Positions 6,780-15,350 of a stretch of DNA of 64,000 bases are shown in pieces; the first letter of the stretch is position 1; the number at the start of each line of letters is the position of its first letter. This stretch comes from Leptospiraceae bacterium (GTDB lineage Bacteria; Spirochaetota; Leptospiria; Leptospirales; Leptospiraceae): contig JACKPB010000001.1 of NCBI GenBank assembly GCA_024233875.1, positions 1 through 64,000 on the forward strand. The letters are read 5' to 3'. The notes under the pieces were generated by a model. That model was not told the DNA's origin. It ran no database searches and was given only the letters and a program-made list of their open reading frames with translations. The position numbers were made by a program, and so were the translations under genes.

Positions 6780-9458
6780 TTAAGGTAGTGAAGGTGAAAT
6801 TACAAACTCTATAGGAAAAGAATAAGTGTTCCCATCCGAGGTGGCATCAATTTGAAATAAATATGTACCGGAGTTGGGATTGCTGAGAGTGTAAACTTCT
6901 CCTGTACTTGCATTTATGTTAAATCCATTAGAGCTGAAAGAACTATCACTCGTGCTGAATGTCAATCCCGATCCAAATCCCTTAGAGGAAGGATACCAAT
7001 AGCAACTAGATTCTGTATAGCATAGGGGAGGTGGAGGCCCGATGGAGCTTGCGCCAGGACTTGTACTATAAGTTAAGGTTGGTGGTGAGTAGTCAATAGT
7101 CAGTTCAATGCTAATCGGCATGTATGTCTCTCCGACAAATTCGGTACTATAGCTTATCACTCCAGAATAGGTATTTGTTCCGGAGAAACCCGGTAAGATT
7201 GTCCCTGAAATGATTCCCGTATTGGGATCCACTGACAACCCAAGATCACTTAAGTTTACAAGTGTGATCCCCTGGATAGAGGATATGTAGTAAAATAATT
7301 CCGGTAAATTACTGACATCTACTTCTGAATACTGGAAGGAACTTGCCCCACTAGTATAAACTGGAGAAATCGTACAGTTTACACCTGTATTGCAATTTAT
7401 TGTATTGTAGAAGTTTGAATACGAAACTGAAGGAAAAGTTCGATTGATACCATATATCATAACAGGAATAGAAGTAACAGCCGTTATACTGGAAGAAGTT
7501 GCAGTGATTTCAAGGACATGGTATTGATTCAAACCACTTGAGATATTGCTAAAATTCAAAGTCCCTGTATCAGAATCGATTGTTATCCCACTATAATCTG
7601 AAATCAGAGAATAAGTGAGTCCTGAAGGTGGATTGATTGGGGAAAGAGTGGTAATGCCTGAAACCTGTGTGAAGTCATACGCAAGATATGAAAAATTATT
7701 TTCTGTCAATGATTCATCAGCCATAATGTATAAGGCTCCATAATCCAGAGCTATGAATTCTGCATCCAGAGAAGAATTGATAAGAAATGTAACAGAGAGT
7801 CCTTTTGTTTCTTTATTTGTATTCAGATTCAATACATCAAAGTTAATTGTTACCTGCTTTGCTTCGGTAGGAGTTCCGGAAATAGAATTGAAAGTACTAT
7901 CAAAAGACAAACCGGAAGGCAATCCCGTTACATTGGTAATCGTATAATTATAGTCTGTGATTCCCTCTACTCCAATATCAACCGAGCATGAAATATTGAC
8001 AGTACACTCACTAAAAAGAACTAATGGTGTGATCACATTTGGATCTATGACCTTAATTTTAAAACTGGATAGATAAGAACCGTTTGAATTCGATGCTTTG
8101 ATTTGAAGAGAAGCAGAAGTAACAGATGAAGAGGGTACTCCTGATATCACTCCATAATCGGGATCTAAAACTAAACCATCAGGCAAAGTTCCCGATGTGA
8201 TTTCAAATCGATTGGGCAAACCACCTTCGATATATGGATAAGCAAAATCATACTGACCCTTATAAAACAATAAGGCACCGGAGTCATTATTGTCGGCGTA
8301 GTACACATAGTCCGGAGATGTCCCTATATCTATCAAGAGGGAAGTCGGAGGTGTGCTGGACATTTCAAAATACCCGGAGACTTCTGATGCTGAAATACCA
8401 AATTCTGCGGCTCCACCCGATTCTGTTAGGTAAGATTTGATTCCCTGTTGAACGGTAGCTTCTAAGGGATTAGCTGCAAAATTCGGAGGCACTTTTCCTC
8501 CGTTGGCTTTCTGCATTACCGATCTCAAAATAGTAGTTTTCTTCCCACCTGAAGTAACCACTTCCGCAAATCCATTGATGACAGTTTCGATAGCATCCCC
8601 GGTGGCAGTCTCTCTTTGGAGCTTTGTGAGTGATTTTGCATTGGCTTCGGCTACTTTATTTGCTAAGGCAGAGATTCCCGAACTCACCACCAAGAATTTT
8701 GCTGTAAAGGGATCATCCGGATTTGAGAAATCATATTTGATTTCCTGAAGTGTTGGCACCGAACGTAAGCTTCTCTGAAATTGATCTTTTCTGAAATTTT
8801 TGTCTTTTGTTTCGGATAGAGACTTTCCGGATTTTATGAACCCCTTGTTCAATCCAAACATGGACACTACCTGCCGGGATGAGGATTCTGCTATTGAATT
8901 AGAAAAGTCCTTTCCTGCTTTTTCCATTGTTTTGGCAAATACCTTGGAAGCCATTCTGGAGAATGGTGATGTCACTACCCCCTTGGAAGTCAATCCTCCC
9001 GGATCTTTGATGATGGAGCTGAGATAATAAGAAGAAGAATTCCAGGCGATTTGGTTCTTTTGTGTTTCATCATACATCATTGTCTTTCCGTTAGTAGCCG
9101 GAGTCACCAAAACACAAACAGGACTTCCGGTTCTCGGATAACGCAAAGTATAATTACCATCTGAATCTGTAGTTCCCTCTGCTAAGGGACTACTCGTGAT
9201 TGTATTGTCACACGCATTGTTGACGGGTTGTAAGATCCTTACTCTTGCACCTGAAACTGCGCCTTTGATTGCAATTCCTGAGACTTCCGCCTCCTGTAAT
9301 CTTTTGAAAGTAATACCTAAGAGACTTTTGAAATCAGAATCTCTTTCAGAGTTATCAACCCGGCAGTTTAAAATAAGAAAAATAGATAAAAACAAAAGCT
9401 TCATTAGAAATTGCATAGAATTTCTAAATTGCACATTATGGTTGTGTTCTGGGTTCAT
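6780..9458 (-). CDS. Large lipoprotein with putative Ig (He_PIG-type) repeats
   Basis: About 892 residues. I start it at Met 9458 (MNPEHNH) because GGAG lies seven bases upstream; the signal MKLLFLSIFLILNC ends in a spirochaetal lipobox with Cys as the lipidation site. A carboxypeptidase-regulatory-like segment (GAVSGARVRI ... DSDGNYTL) follows, then a helical middle region, then about five repeats with the putative-Ig signature (LPDGLVLDPDYGVISGVP, LPSGLSFDSTFNSISGTP, LGLSVDPNTGIISGT). Surface exposure and adhesion are typical for such proteins but are inference here. It stands alone, with no operon partner. Confidence 0.75.
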   Translation of the reverse strand: MNPEHNHNVQFRNSMQFLMKLLFLSIFLILNCRVDNSERDSDFKSLLGITFKRLQEAEVSGIAIKGAVSGARVRILQPVNNACDNTITSSPLAEGTTDSDGNYTLRYPRTGSPVCVLVTPATNGKTMMYDETQKNQIAWNSSSYYLSSIIKDPGGLTSKGVVTSPFSRMASKVFAKTMEKAGKDFSNSIAESSSRQVVSMFGLNKGFIKSGKSLSETKDKNFRKDQFQRSLRSVPTLQEIKYDFSNPDDPFTAKFLVVSSGISALANKVAEANAKSLTKLQRETATGDAIETVINGFAEVVTSGGKKTTILRSVMQKANGGKVPPNFAANPLEATVQQGIKSYLTESGGAAEFGISASEVSGYFEMSSTPPTSLLIDIGTSPDYVYYADNNDSGALLFYKGQYDFAYPYIEGGLPNRFEITSGTLPDGLVLDPDYGVISGVPSSSVTSASLQIKASNSNGSYLSSFKIKVIDPNVITPLVLFSECTVNISCSVDIGVEGITDYNYTITNVTGLPSGLSFDSTFNSISGTPTEAKQVTINFDVLNLNTNKETKGLSVTFLINSSLDAEFIALDYGALYIMADESLTENNFSYLAYDFTQVSGITTLSPINPPSGLTYSLISDYSGITIDSDTGTLNFSNISSGLNQYHVLEITATSSSITAVTSIPVMIYGINRTFPSVSYSNFYNTINCNTGVNCTISPVYTSGASSFQYSEVDVSNLPELFYYISSIQGITLVNLSDLGLSVDPNTGIISGTILPGFSGTNTYSGVISYSTEFVGETYMPISIELTIDYSPPTLTYSTSPGASSIGPPPPLCYTESSCYWYPSSKGFGSGLTFSTSDSSFSSNGFNINASTGEVYTLSNPNSGTYLFQIDATSDGNTYSFPIEFVISPSLP

Positions 9459-9998
9459 GACCAAACTCCAAATCAAATGAGAATTTCTACAATAGATTAA
9501 TGAATACTAATCTATAGGCAATAAATATTCGTATTGGGAAAAATAAAAAATACATAGATAATAGAATCATTACAAAAACAATACTTCTAAATACTCTTTA
9601 TCGTATTTTTCTCCAGCCAAATGAAGGATTAGAACTCTACAGGATTCTTAAATTTAGGTCAATTCGTCCTTCGGGATTTTTGATTCATTATTTCACCTTT
9701 TCGATTCAATTTTGAGTGCGGTTGAATCAGAAGCCAAAACTAGGAAATTGAAAAAAGACTTCCGGAAAGGCTCTCCGGATAGGGAGGATATCAAGGCAAG
9801 ACACCGGATTCTGTTGCTCGGATTCCTTAAATTTATGATTGATTTCTTTCTAGTTTTTTTGAATTGTAGTAAAACTAAATTATCATACCAAAAAGTATAA
9901 AATGGGTAGTGGTCCAAAAGAAAAAATCCAGAAAATTTCAAATTCCAGGTAGCAATTACTTTTATCCCACCTTTTAGAGAGTAAAGGATATCCATTAT
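9459..9998. other. 540-bp intergenic region between divergent genes
   Basis: AT-rich, with a GC-richer patch at 9750-9830 that could be the remnant of an older gene: a 62-codon TTG frame covers it (9712-9900) but has no ribosome site and no family resemblance. The promoters of the lipoprotein gene and of the response-regulator gene must lie here. AGGAT at 9987-9991 serves as the ribosome site of the latter. Confidence 0.45.
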
Positions 9999-10625
9999 AT
10001 GAATGTTCCAAGTATTCATACTCAAATCAAAACTATCATTCTGGATGATCACTCCGCTGTAAGTTTGGGTTTGAAAGTGACTCTTGAAAATTCAAATTCT
10101 TTTAAAATCAAAAACATTCTAACCTCAGCAGATGGTTTGACTGAGTTTTTGAAACATGAACCAATCGATTTGATCATTTCTGATATTACTATGCCGGGAC
10201 AAAATATTTTTGATGTTTTGAGGGTAGTAAAGAAAACTTACCCCGATATGAAATCGATGATTTATACTATGCATGAAGGGGAGGGGTACTTTCGGGATGC
10301 TCTCAGTCTTGAGGTTCAGGCTTATATACTCAAAGAGGAAAATCTAAATCATATCCCATGGAAGATAAAAGAAGCCTATCATGGAAGTCCATATTATTCT
10401 GAAAAATTACGGAGTTTTCTTCATGAGTATCCAATTGTATTTACAGAGAAAGAACATGAAATCATTCGATTGCTTCTCATCGGAAAATCAAATAAAGATA
10501 TCTCTGAATCTCTCAACAAATCAAAAAGGACAATCGAATTTCATATCAATAATATAAAGTTAAAAATGAATGTAAGTACAATCTCAGAGTTGATTATTAA
10601 AATACTTAAAGAATATTACAATTGA
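9999..10625 (+). CDS. LuxR/NarL-family response regulator
   Basis: 208 residues. The receiver domain (1-125) shows the acidic pair D16 D17, phospho-acceptor D62 in ISDITMPG, and the conserved Lys in YILKEE. The C-terminal LuxR helix-turn-helix (about 145-205) shows FTEKEHEIIRLLLIGKSNKDIS and SKRTIEFHINNIKLKM. It should bind DNA after phosphorylation. Its 3' end overlaps that of the histidine kinase on the other strand by 10 bp, so the kinase is the likely partner although it is transcribed convergently. Target genes are unknown. Confidence 0.9.
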   Translation: MNVPSIHTQIKTIILDDHSAVSLGLKVTLENSNSFKIKNILTSADGLTEFLKHEPIDLIISDITMPGQNIFDVLRVVKKTYPDMKSMIYTMHEGEGYFRDALSLEVQAYILKEENLNHIPWKIKEAYHGSPYYSEKLRSFLHEYPIVFTEKEHEIIRLLLIGKSNKDISESLNKSKRTIEFHINNIKLKMNVSTISELIIKILKEYYN

Positions 10626-13264
10626 ATTTGATTCATATCTTCTAATTTGATTTCATCAGATTTTCCGATTCTTTCTAAGAGATATGTAAGCTTTGTAATA
10701 TCTTCCGGATTGGTGTAAATGAAATCAGGTGTAATACGTGAAAGTAAAGATTCCAAATGTTGGAAGTTTTTCACATCCAAAGGTAAAATTTGTAATCTTT
10801 CTAGATAAACTTGAAATTGATCCGAAATCTGCTTTGCGAATATAAATCCGATTTTTTGAAAGTTGAAAAACTCTACTGTAAATTCTGAATACCGACCTAA
10901 CTCGGACCTGACAGAGATCTTTCCTCTATGGGATTCGATGATTTCCCTACAAAACAATAACCCCTGGCCGGTACCAATTTCTCCTATCGTTCCTGGTTTG
11001 CTTTCTAGCCCCTTGTATTGAAAAAGATGATTCTGAGTTTCTTCACTCATCCCTATCCCGCTATCATACACAGTGATAAAGAATTTTCCATTTATTTCCC
11101 TGCATTCAATTCTAATTTCATCCTCCATTCTGGAATATTTAATTGAATTGTGAATGAGGTTTTTGAATAGCTCAAAAAAAAGGTCAGGGTCAACTGTAAT
11201 TATAGTTTCTTCAGGAATCAAATTGAATACTCTTAAGTTTTTTTGATTGAGAAAGGATTGATACTGTGAAAGAATATCATCAATCAATTCCTTAATGTCT
11301 ATATGAGAATAATTGAATGCTATTGAATTGGATTGAAGTCTATTTAAATTGAGAAGATTTGTAATTGTATTAGTTAATTTATGAAGGGTATCAGAGCTCA
11401 AATCAAAAAGATTATTTAAGGACGGATCCATTTGGTCGATAAGTTTAGAATGAATGTAGTCAAGATTATTTTTGATTCCGAGAATAGGTGCTTTTAGATC
11501 ATGACTAACAAGAGATAGAAATTTATCCTTTGTCGCATTGGATTTTTCTAATTCTTCTTTGATATACAGAAGTTCGGAATTTTTGTCCTTGAGTTTTCTT
11601 TCGGCTTCTTTTCTTTCCGTGATATCTTTAAAAAAACCGACTATAAAGAATTCACCGTTGTGCAGAATGTACTTTTGAATGAGTTCCCCATTGAAGACTT
11701 CACCATTTTTTCGATTGAAGAGGAGCTGATCATCGATATAGGTCGACTGTTCCATAGGGTTTTTTCTGAGCAATTGAATCCTGAGTTCATTGGTTCGCTT
11801 GATGTAATCATAAGATTCTTTTGTAAATACTATAGATCCGTAGGTTGCGATTACATCTTTTGTTAGGTAACCTGTGATTTCTTCAATATTCCGATTCATA
11901 TAGATCAACTTCTTTTGTTCATGGTTCATAACAAAAAAAGTAGTGGCTATATTGTCAGAAATGAACTTCAGATATTGATTGATTAAATAATTTTCTTCTT
12001 CTACATGATAGATTTCTAATGAAATTTTTCGGGAAAGATAAACAGCATGACTTACTAAAAAAATCAAAAATCCCCAGGGTAGAAGATTTCCTGTTTGCAA
12101 TTTGATATTCACACTCGGTAGGTCATTGATTCCCAAAATTGAAAGAAAAAATATCCCCAATACAAAATACAATTCCTCACCCGGTTTCTTGATCAAGGAT
12201 TTGACTAATATATAATAAAAATAGAGGATAGCTATCCCTGTAAAAATTTCAGCATAAAGCATTATCGACATATAAATAGTAGCAGGAAATAAAAGGATAA
12301 TTATTGTGTAGATGATTCCATAATACATAATTATTTTAAGAATAAACGGATGAAATGAATTGGAAACATTTTGATTCAAGTAGAGTGCTGCAGCAGGGAC
12401 ACAGAGAGCAAAAGTGATCACATCTACTTTGTGGAGGTAGACCCAATACTTGTCCGAAAAGGATTCGTAAGCTATCAAACTACCTGCAAAGAAAACCATA
12501 GTCCCGATATTGAAACACAGGAGACTAAAGTAGAGGGAGAGTTTGGAGTTTCTTCGATAGATGTACATGATGAGGTAATAAAATCCCATAATGTACGAGG
12601 TTCCTATTTGGATTCCATCTAAGATCAATTCCTGTTTCTTATTTTGAATCAAAGCGGAAAAAATCCCTATCTGTGGTGATTCTTTCATCCCACCTTTGTA
12701 ATGATAGAAATTTGAAACTTCAAAGTCTAAAATGATTTCGGGAGTATCAGAATTTAAAATAATGATAGGATGCTTAAAGGAAGCGATCATCGCTTCTTTG
12801 GATTTTCCAACGCGTCCATTTTCATAAATTAATTTCCCATTTGAGAACAACCTATAGGCGACACTGACATCATTTACCTGAAGAGCGAGTCCTTCTTGGG
12901 ATTTATTCAGGATTAATTTCAAACGATAGGTCCCGATTCCCTGACCGGGTTGACGGATCCTGTCTTTGGAAAAACTAGTCCAATGGGAAGGCACTTGAAT
13001 GAGTCCATGAACATGATTGATTTCATCTCCGGGATTCAATTCAGATAAAAAAACACCGGGATAAAACGTCCATTCACCTTTGAGTGTGAAAACAGATTTT
13101 GAAAAATATTCATTGGATTGAATATTTCTTAAATCTAATTCACCATTTACAGCTACAGGTACTTCGATATAGGAATTCGAACACTGGAGAATAAAAAATG
13201 ATAGTATGAATGAAAAGATTATATTTATCTTTTTTATAAAATTTGTGTAAGTGAATGATTTCAT
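10616..13264 (-). CDS. 7TM-DISM-type sensor histidine kinase with PAS domain
   Basis: About 882 residues from Met 13264 (MKSFTYTNF), where GGGA precedes the start; the frame continues upstream into IPR copy D. Order: signal/lipobox-like ILSFFILQC, an extracellular beta-rich sensor (TLKGEWTFYPGVF ... VPSHWTSF), seven predicted helices, a PAS domain around ATTFFVMNHEQKKLIYMNRN, HisKA with SLVSHDLKAP, and HATPase_c with N box NLIHNSIKYS, G1 DSGIGMS and G2 GTGQGLLFCREI. A ~55-residue C-terminal extension follows. By domain family it senses an extracellular ligand and phosphorylates a response regulator, probably the convergent LuxR-type protein. Confidence 0.85.
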   Translation of the reverse strand: MKSFTYTNFIKKINIIFSFILSFFILQCSNSYIEVPVAVNGELDLRNIQSNEYFSKSVFTLKGEWTFYPGVFLSELNPGDEINHVHGLIQVPSHWTSFSKDRIRQPGQGIGTYRLKLILNKSQEGLALQVNDVSVAYRLFSNGKLIYENGRVGKSKEAMIASFKHPIIILNSDTPEIILDFEVSNFYHYKGGMKESPQIGIFSALIQNKKQELILDGIQIGTSYIMGFYYLIMYIYRRNSKLSLYFSLLCFNIGTMVFFAGSLIAYESFSDKYWVYLHKVDVITFALCVPAAALYLNQNVSNSFHPFILKIIMYYGIIYTIIILLFPATIYMSIMLYAEIFTGIAILYFYYILVKSLIKKPGEELYFVLGIFFLSILGINDLPSVNIKLQTGNLLPWGFLIFLVSHAVYLSRKISLEIYHVEEENYLINQYLKFISDNIATTFFVMNHEQKKLIYMNRNIEEITGYLTKDVIATYGSIVFTKESYDYIKRTNELRIQLLRKNPMEQSTYIDDQLLFNRKNGEVFNGELIQKYILHNGEFFIVGFFKDITERKEAERKLKDKNSELLYIKEELEKSNATKDKFLSLVSHDLKAPILGIKNNLDYIHSKLIDQMDPSLNNLFDLSSDTLHKLTNTITNLLNLNRLQSNSIAFNYSHIDIKELIDDILSQYQSFLNQKNLRVFNLIPEETIITVDPDLFFELFKNLIHNSIKYSRMEDEIRIECREINGKFFITVYDSGIGMSEETQNHLFQYKGLESKPGTIGEIGTGQGLLFCREIIESHRGKISVRSELGRYSEFTVEFFNFQKIGFIFAKQISDQFQVYLERLQILPLDVKNFQHLESLLSRITPDFIYTNPEDITKLTYLLERIGKSDEIKLEDMNQIQL

Positions 13265-13312
13265 AATAGAAATTCCCATTTGAAAATTAAGGGAATCGAT
13301 TTTTCTCGATTG

Positions 13313-13415
13313 TATACCGGTTTTCAAAAATTATTGCGTTTCCACTATTATTGTATGTCGCCATTTTACAGCTGTTTCTTTTGTGAATAGGCAAATACTT
13401 TTGAAAATGACTATA
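13313..13415 (+). repeat. IPR copy D
   Basis: TATACCGGTTTTCAAAAATT at the left, core GCCATTTTACAGCTG, and TTTTGAAAATGACTATA at the right. The inner arm TTGC pairs with GCAA. It lies immediately upstream of the histidine kinase gene, inside its probable 5' leader or promoter region. Confidence 0.8.
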
Positions 13416-13927
13416 AGCTGAGATTGAATTTTTAGAAAAACTTGGATTCATGAGAGTATTTTGTATTTCAGTTATCTATGGATTTTTATTTCTATCGAAT
13501 TTGTTTATTGTATCATAAGAAGATAAATTGTATACTAGTGTATGTACCGGAACCAAAAAAAAATCCTTACCTATCCAATAAAAATTCTGATCTCATTAGT
13601 TTTCACAAGCATTTTGAGGAGGAGTTTCAATCGAAAAAATTTATATTTTATCTATCTAGAATCCTATTTTATTAATGGGTTAATAAAATAGGGGTTTGGG
13701 GACGATGAGTCCCCAATTTGCCGAAAGGCTCCCTCTAAAATTCATTTTGAATATTTCTTCTTTGTGCATCCTGAATCCATTGAAATTAAGTTGAATGAAA
13801 GTCAAAAAAAGAATTGTAGAAAATGAATTTAAAATTCACATTCATTTTTAAGTAAATTCCAATTTTTAATCCTTGGTACTTGCCTTTTGGATGATTTACT
13901 TTACTTCAAAACTAAAAATAGACCCTG
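13416..13927. other. AT-rich intergenic region with decayed sequence
   Basis: A 65-codon TTG/ATG frame at 13478-13675 has an extreme AT-rich composition and no family match; I do not treat it as a gene. Repeat family II copy 2 occupies 13691-13775. A palindromic stretch around 13821-13852 (AAAATGAATTT / AAATTC.. arms) precedes the DUF2200 gene. Confidence 0.4.
13691..13775 (-). repeat. Repeat family II copy 2: double hairpin plus gene 3'-end remnant
   Basis: TTGGGGAC (13696-13703) pairs perfectly with GTCCCCAA (13709-13716) around a GATGA loop; a GCC-GAAA-GGC hairpin follows (13720-13729). On the minus strand the segment 13741-13775 reads ACAAAGAAGAAATATTC and AAATGAATTT, nearly the same as the last codons of the membrane gene at 4781-6241. 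This looks like the 3' end and terminator of a lost paralogue. Confidence 0.55.
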
Positions 13928-14278
13928 ATGAAAAAACATAATATTTTTACTACCGCATTTTCCGTAGTTTATCCCCTTTACCTAACAAAAGTTGAGAAAA
14001 AAGGTAGGACCAAAGAAGAGGTAGACTCTATAGTTTTCTGGTTGACCGGTTATGATGCCAAAGGTCTAAAGAAAGTTTTGGATGAAAAAATCGATTTTCA
14101 AACTTTCTTTGAAAATGCTCCCAAGTTCAATCCGAATGCTTCGAGGATCAAAGGAGTCATCTGCGGTCATAGGGTCGAAGATATCGAAGACAAACTCATG
14201 CAGAAAATTCGTTATCTGGACAAGATGGTTGATGAACTAGCCAAAGGCAAGCCTCTGCAAAAAATATTTCGAGACTAG
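13928..14278 (+). CDS. DUF2200 family protein
   Basis: A 116-residue protein with the family landmarks FSVVYPLYLTKVEKKGRT, VFWLTGYD, FFENAPKFNPNAS, IKGVICGHRVEDIED and MQKIRYLDKMVDELAKGKP. Its full length matches the family. The biochemical role is unknown; the family is common in Proteobacteria and Firmicutes as a lone gene. The sequence offers no ribosome site of note and no operon partner. Confidence 0.85.
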   Translation: MKKHNIFTTAFSVVYPLYLTKVEKKGRTKEEVDSIVFWLTGYDAKGLKKVLDEKIDFQTFFENAPKFNPNASRIKGVICGHRVEDIEDKLMQKIRYLDKMVDELAKGKPLQKIFRD

Positions 14279-14343
14279 ATCCGTGTGGATCATTTTCGGA
14301 ATTTTAAGCTTTGGATACCTTTTTTAGTTTTTGCTGGTTTTTA

Positions 14344-14445
14344 TATACAAGTTTTCATAAGTTCTTGCATATTTCTTCCTAAGGTATCTAGTCATTTTAA
14401 AGCTGATACTTCTGTAAATGCGCAAACCTTCTGAAAATGACTATA
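14344..14445 (+). repeat. IPR copy E
   Basis: TATACAAGTTTTCATAAG at the left, core AGTCATTTTAAAGCTGAT, and TCTGAAAATGACTATA at the right. The inner arms TTGCATATTT and AAATGCGCAA are complementary apart from the change that is balanced in other copies. Confidence 0.8.
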
Positions 14446-14465
14446 GAATACCGATTGATTCAAAA

Positions 14466-14876
14466 TCAGATTGATTCTGAATATTTCTTGAAATTATTTA
14501 AAATGGATTGCCATCCATCTTTTTGCATTTCTATCGGATTTTCTTTCTCGGCATCAAAGACTATTTTGATATGAGTAGACGCTTCCTTCGATTGAAATGT
14601 GACCTGAACTACCCTGGAATCAGGCATGGTGTAGGTGAAGCTCTTCTCCGGAGTGATCTCATCATAGACAGCTTCAAAATCAAATCCGAAACTTCCATCC
14701 TTAGCTTCCATTCTAGCTTTAAATTTGCCGCCCACTCTTAGATCATTTTCTGCACTCGGGCACTGCCAGCTCGGATCAGCAAAGTTCCAGTGGACTATGT
14801 GTTCGGGGTTTGTATATTGATCCCAAACTTTTTTAGAATCGCGATCAACTGTAGTTTCGATAGTAATTTTTTCCAT
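14466..14876 (-). CDS. SRPBCC / AHSA1-type protein
   Basis: 136 residues with the START-like landmarks ETTVDRDSKKVWDQYTNPEH, the WQCPSAENDLRVGGKF turn, and a C-terminal helix DGWQSILNNFKKY. Members of this group (activator of Hsp90 ATPase homologue 1-like) bind hydrophobic ligands in a cavity; the ligand here is unknown. AGGGA lies five bases before the ATG. IPR copy E is immediately downstream of its stop. Confidence 0.85.
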   Translation of the reverse strand: MEKITIETTVDRDSKKVWDQYTNPEHIVHWNFADPSWQCPSAENDLRVGGKFKARMEAKDGSFGFDFEAVYDEITPEKSFTYTMPDSRVVQVTFQSKEASTHIKIVFDAEKENPIEMQKDGWQSILNNFKKYSESI

Positions 14877-15144
14877 GTTTTCCCTTTTTTAGTGAATTGA
14901 TACACAAATTGTCATCATCAAATGCATTTGTACTTTTTGAGTAGGGTCTGAAACCAAAGAACAACTACCTAAAAAAGGCAAACACAAGCACTTCTGAGAA
15001 CCTGCAATTTCATACTGAAACATTTTCTTCAATAAACCTTCAAGCACGATTTTGCAATAAATTGAAGAAGTTCTTTAGAATACTTTCCTTCGATTCAGAG
15101 TGAGACGGATTGCTGTAGTACGAATATTTTTAAAAATAAAATCT

Positions 15145-15247
15145 ATCTTCAGTCATTTTCAAAAGTATTTGTGGATACAAACAAGAATCAATTATAAAAT
15201 GGCTACACAACGTGAACCGTTAAACTCAATTATTTCTGAAAACTGAA
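15145..15247 (-). repeat. IPR copy F, inverted
   Basis: In reverse orientation: AGTCATTTTCAAAAGTATTT, then core ATTATAAAATGGCTACAC, then ATTATTTCTGAAAACTG. This is the only copy pointing the other way. It fills much of the 14877-15350 gap between divergent genes; the remainder of that gap shows nothing else recognisable. Confidence 0.65.
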
Positions 15248-15350
15248 ATATATGAGAAATCCCATATATTTCAGATAAATATATCAATTGATTTTTGAGT
15301 CCTGTATATTTCGATTCAAAGCAATTGATATCCAATCAAGGGAGACTCAC

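Noticed and set aside
9712..9900. 62-codon frame in the GC-richer patch before the response regulator
   Set aside because: TTG start without ribosome site and no family; possibly an old gene remnant but not supportable.
13478..13675. 65-codon AT-rich frame
   Set aside because: No ribosome site, extreme Phe/Ile/Lys/Tyr composition and no homologue recalled; probably chance in AT-rich decayed DNA.
13700..13730. Hammerhead-ribozyme-like words (GATGAGTCC ... CGAAAG)
   Set aside because: The core CTGATGA is not present, the required third stem is missing, and the homologous copy at 4700-4735 has neither GATGA nor GAAA.
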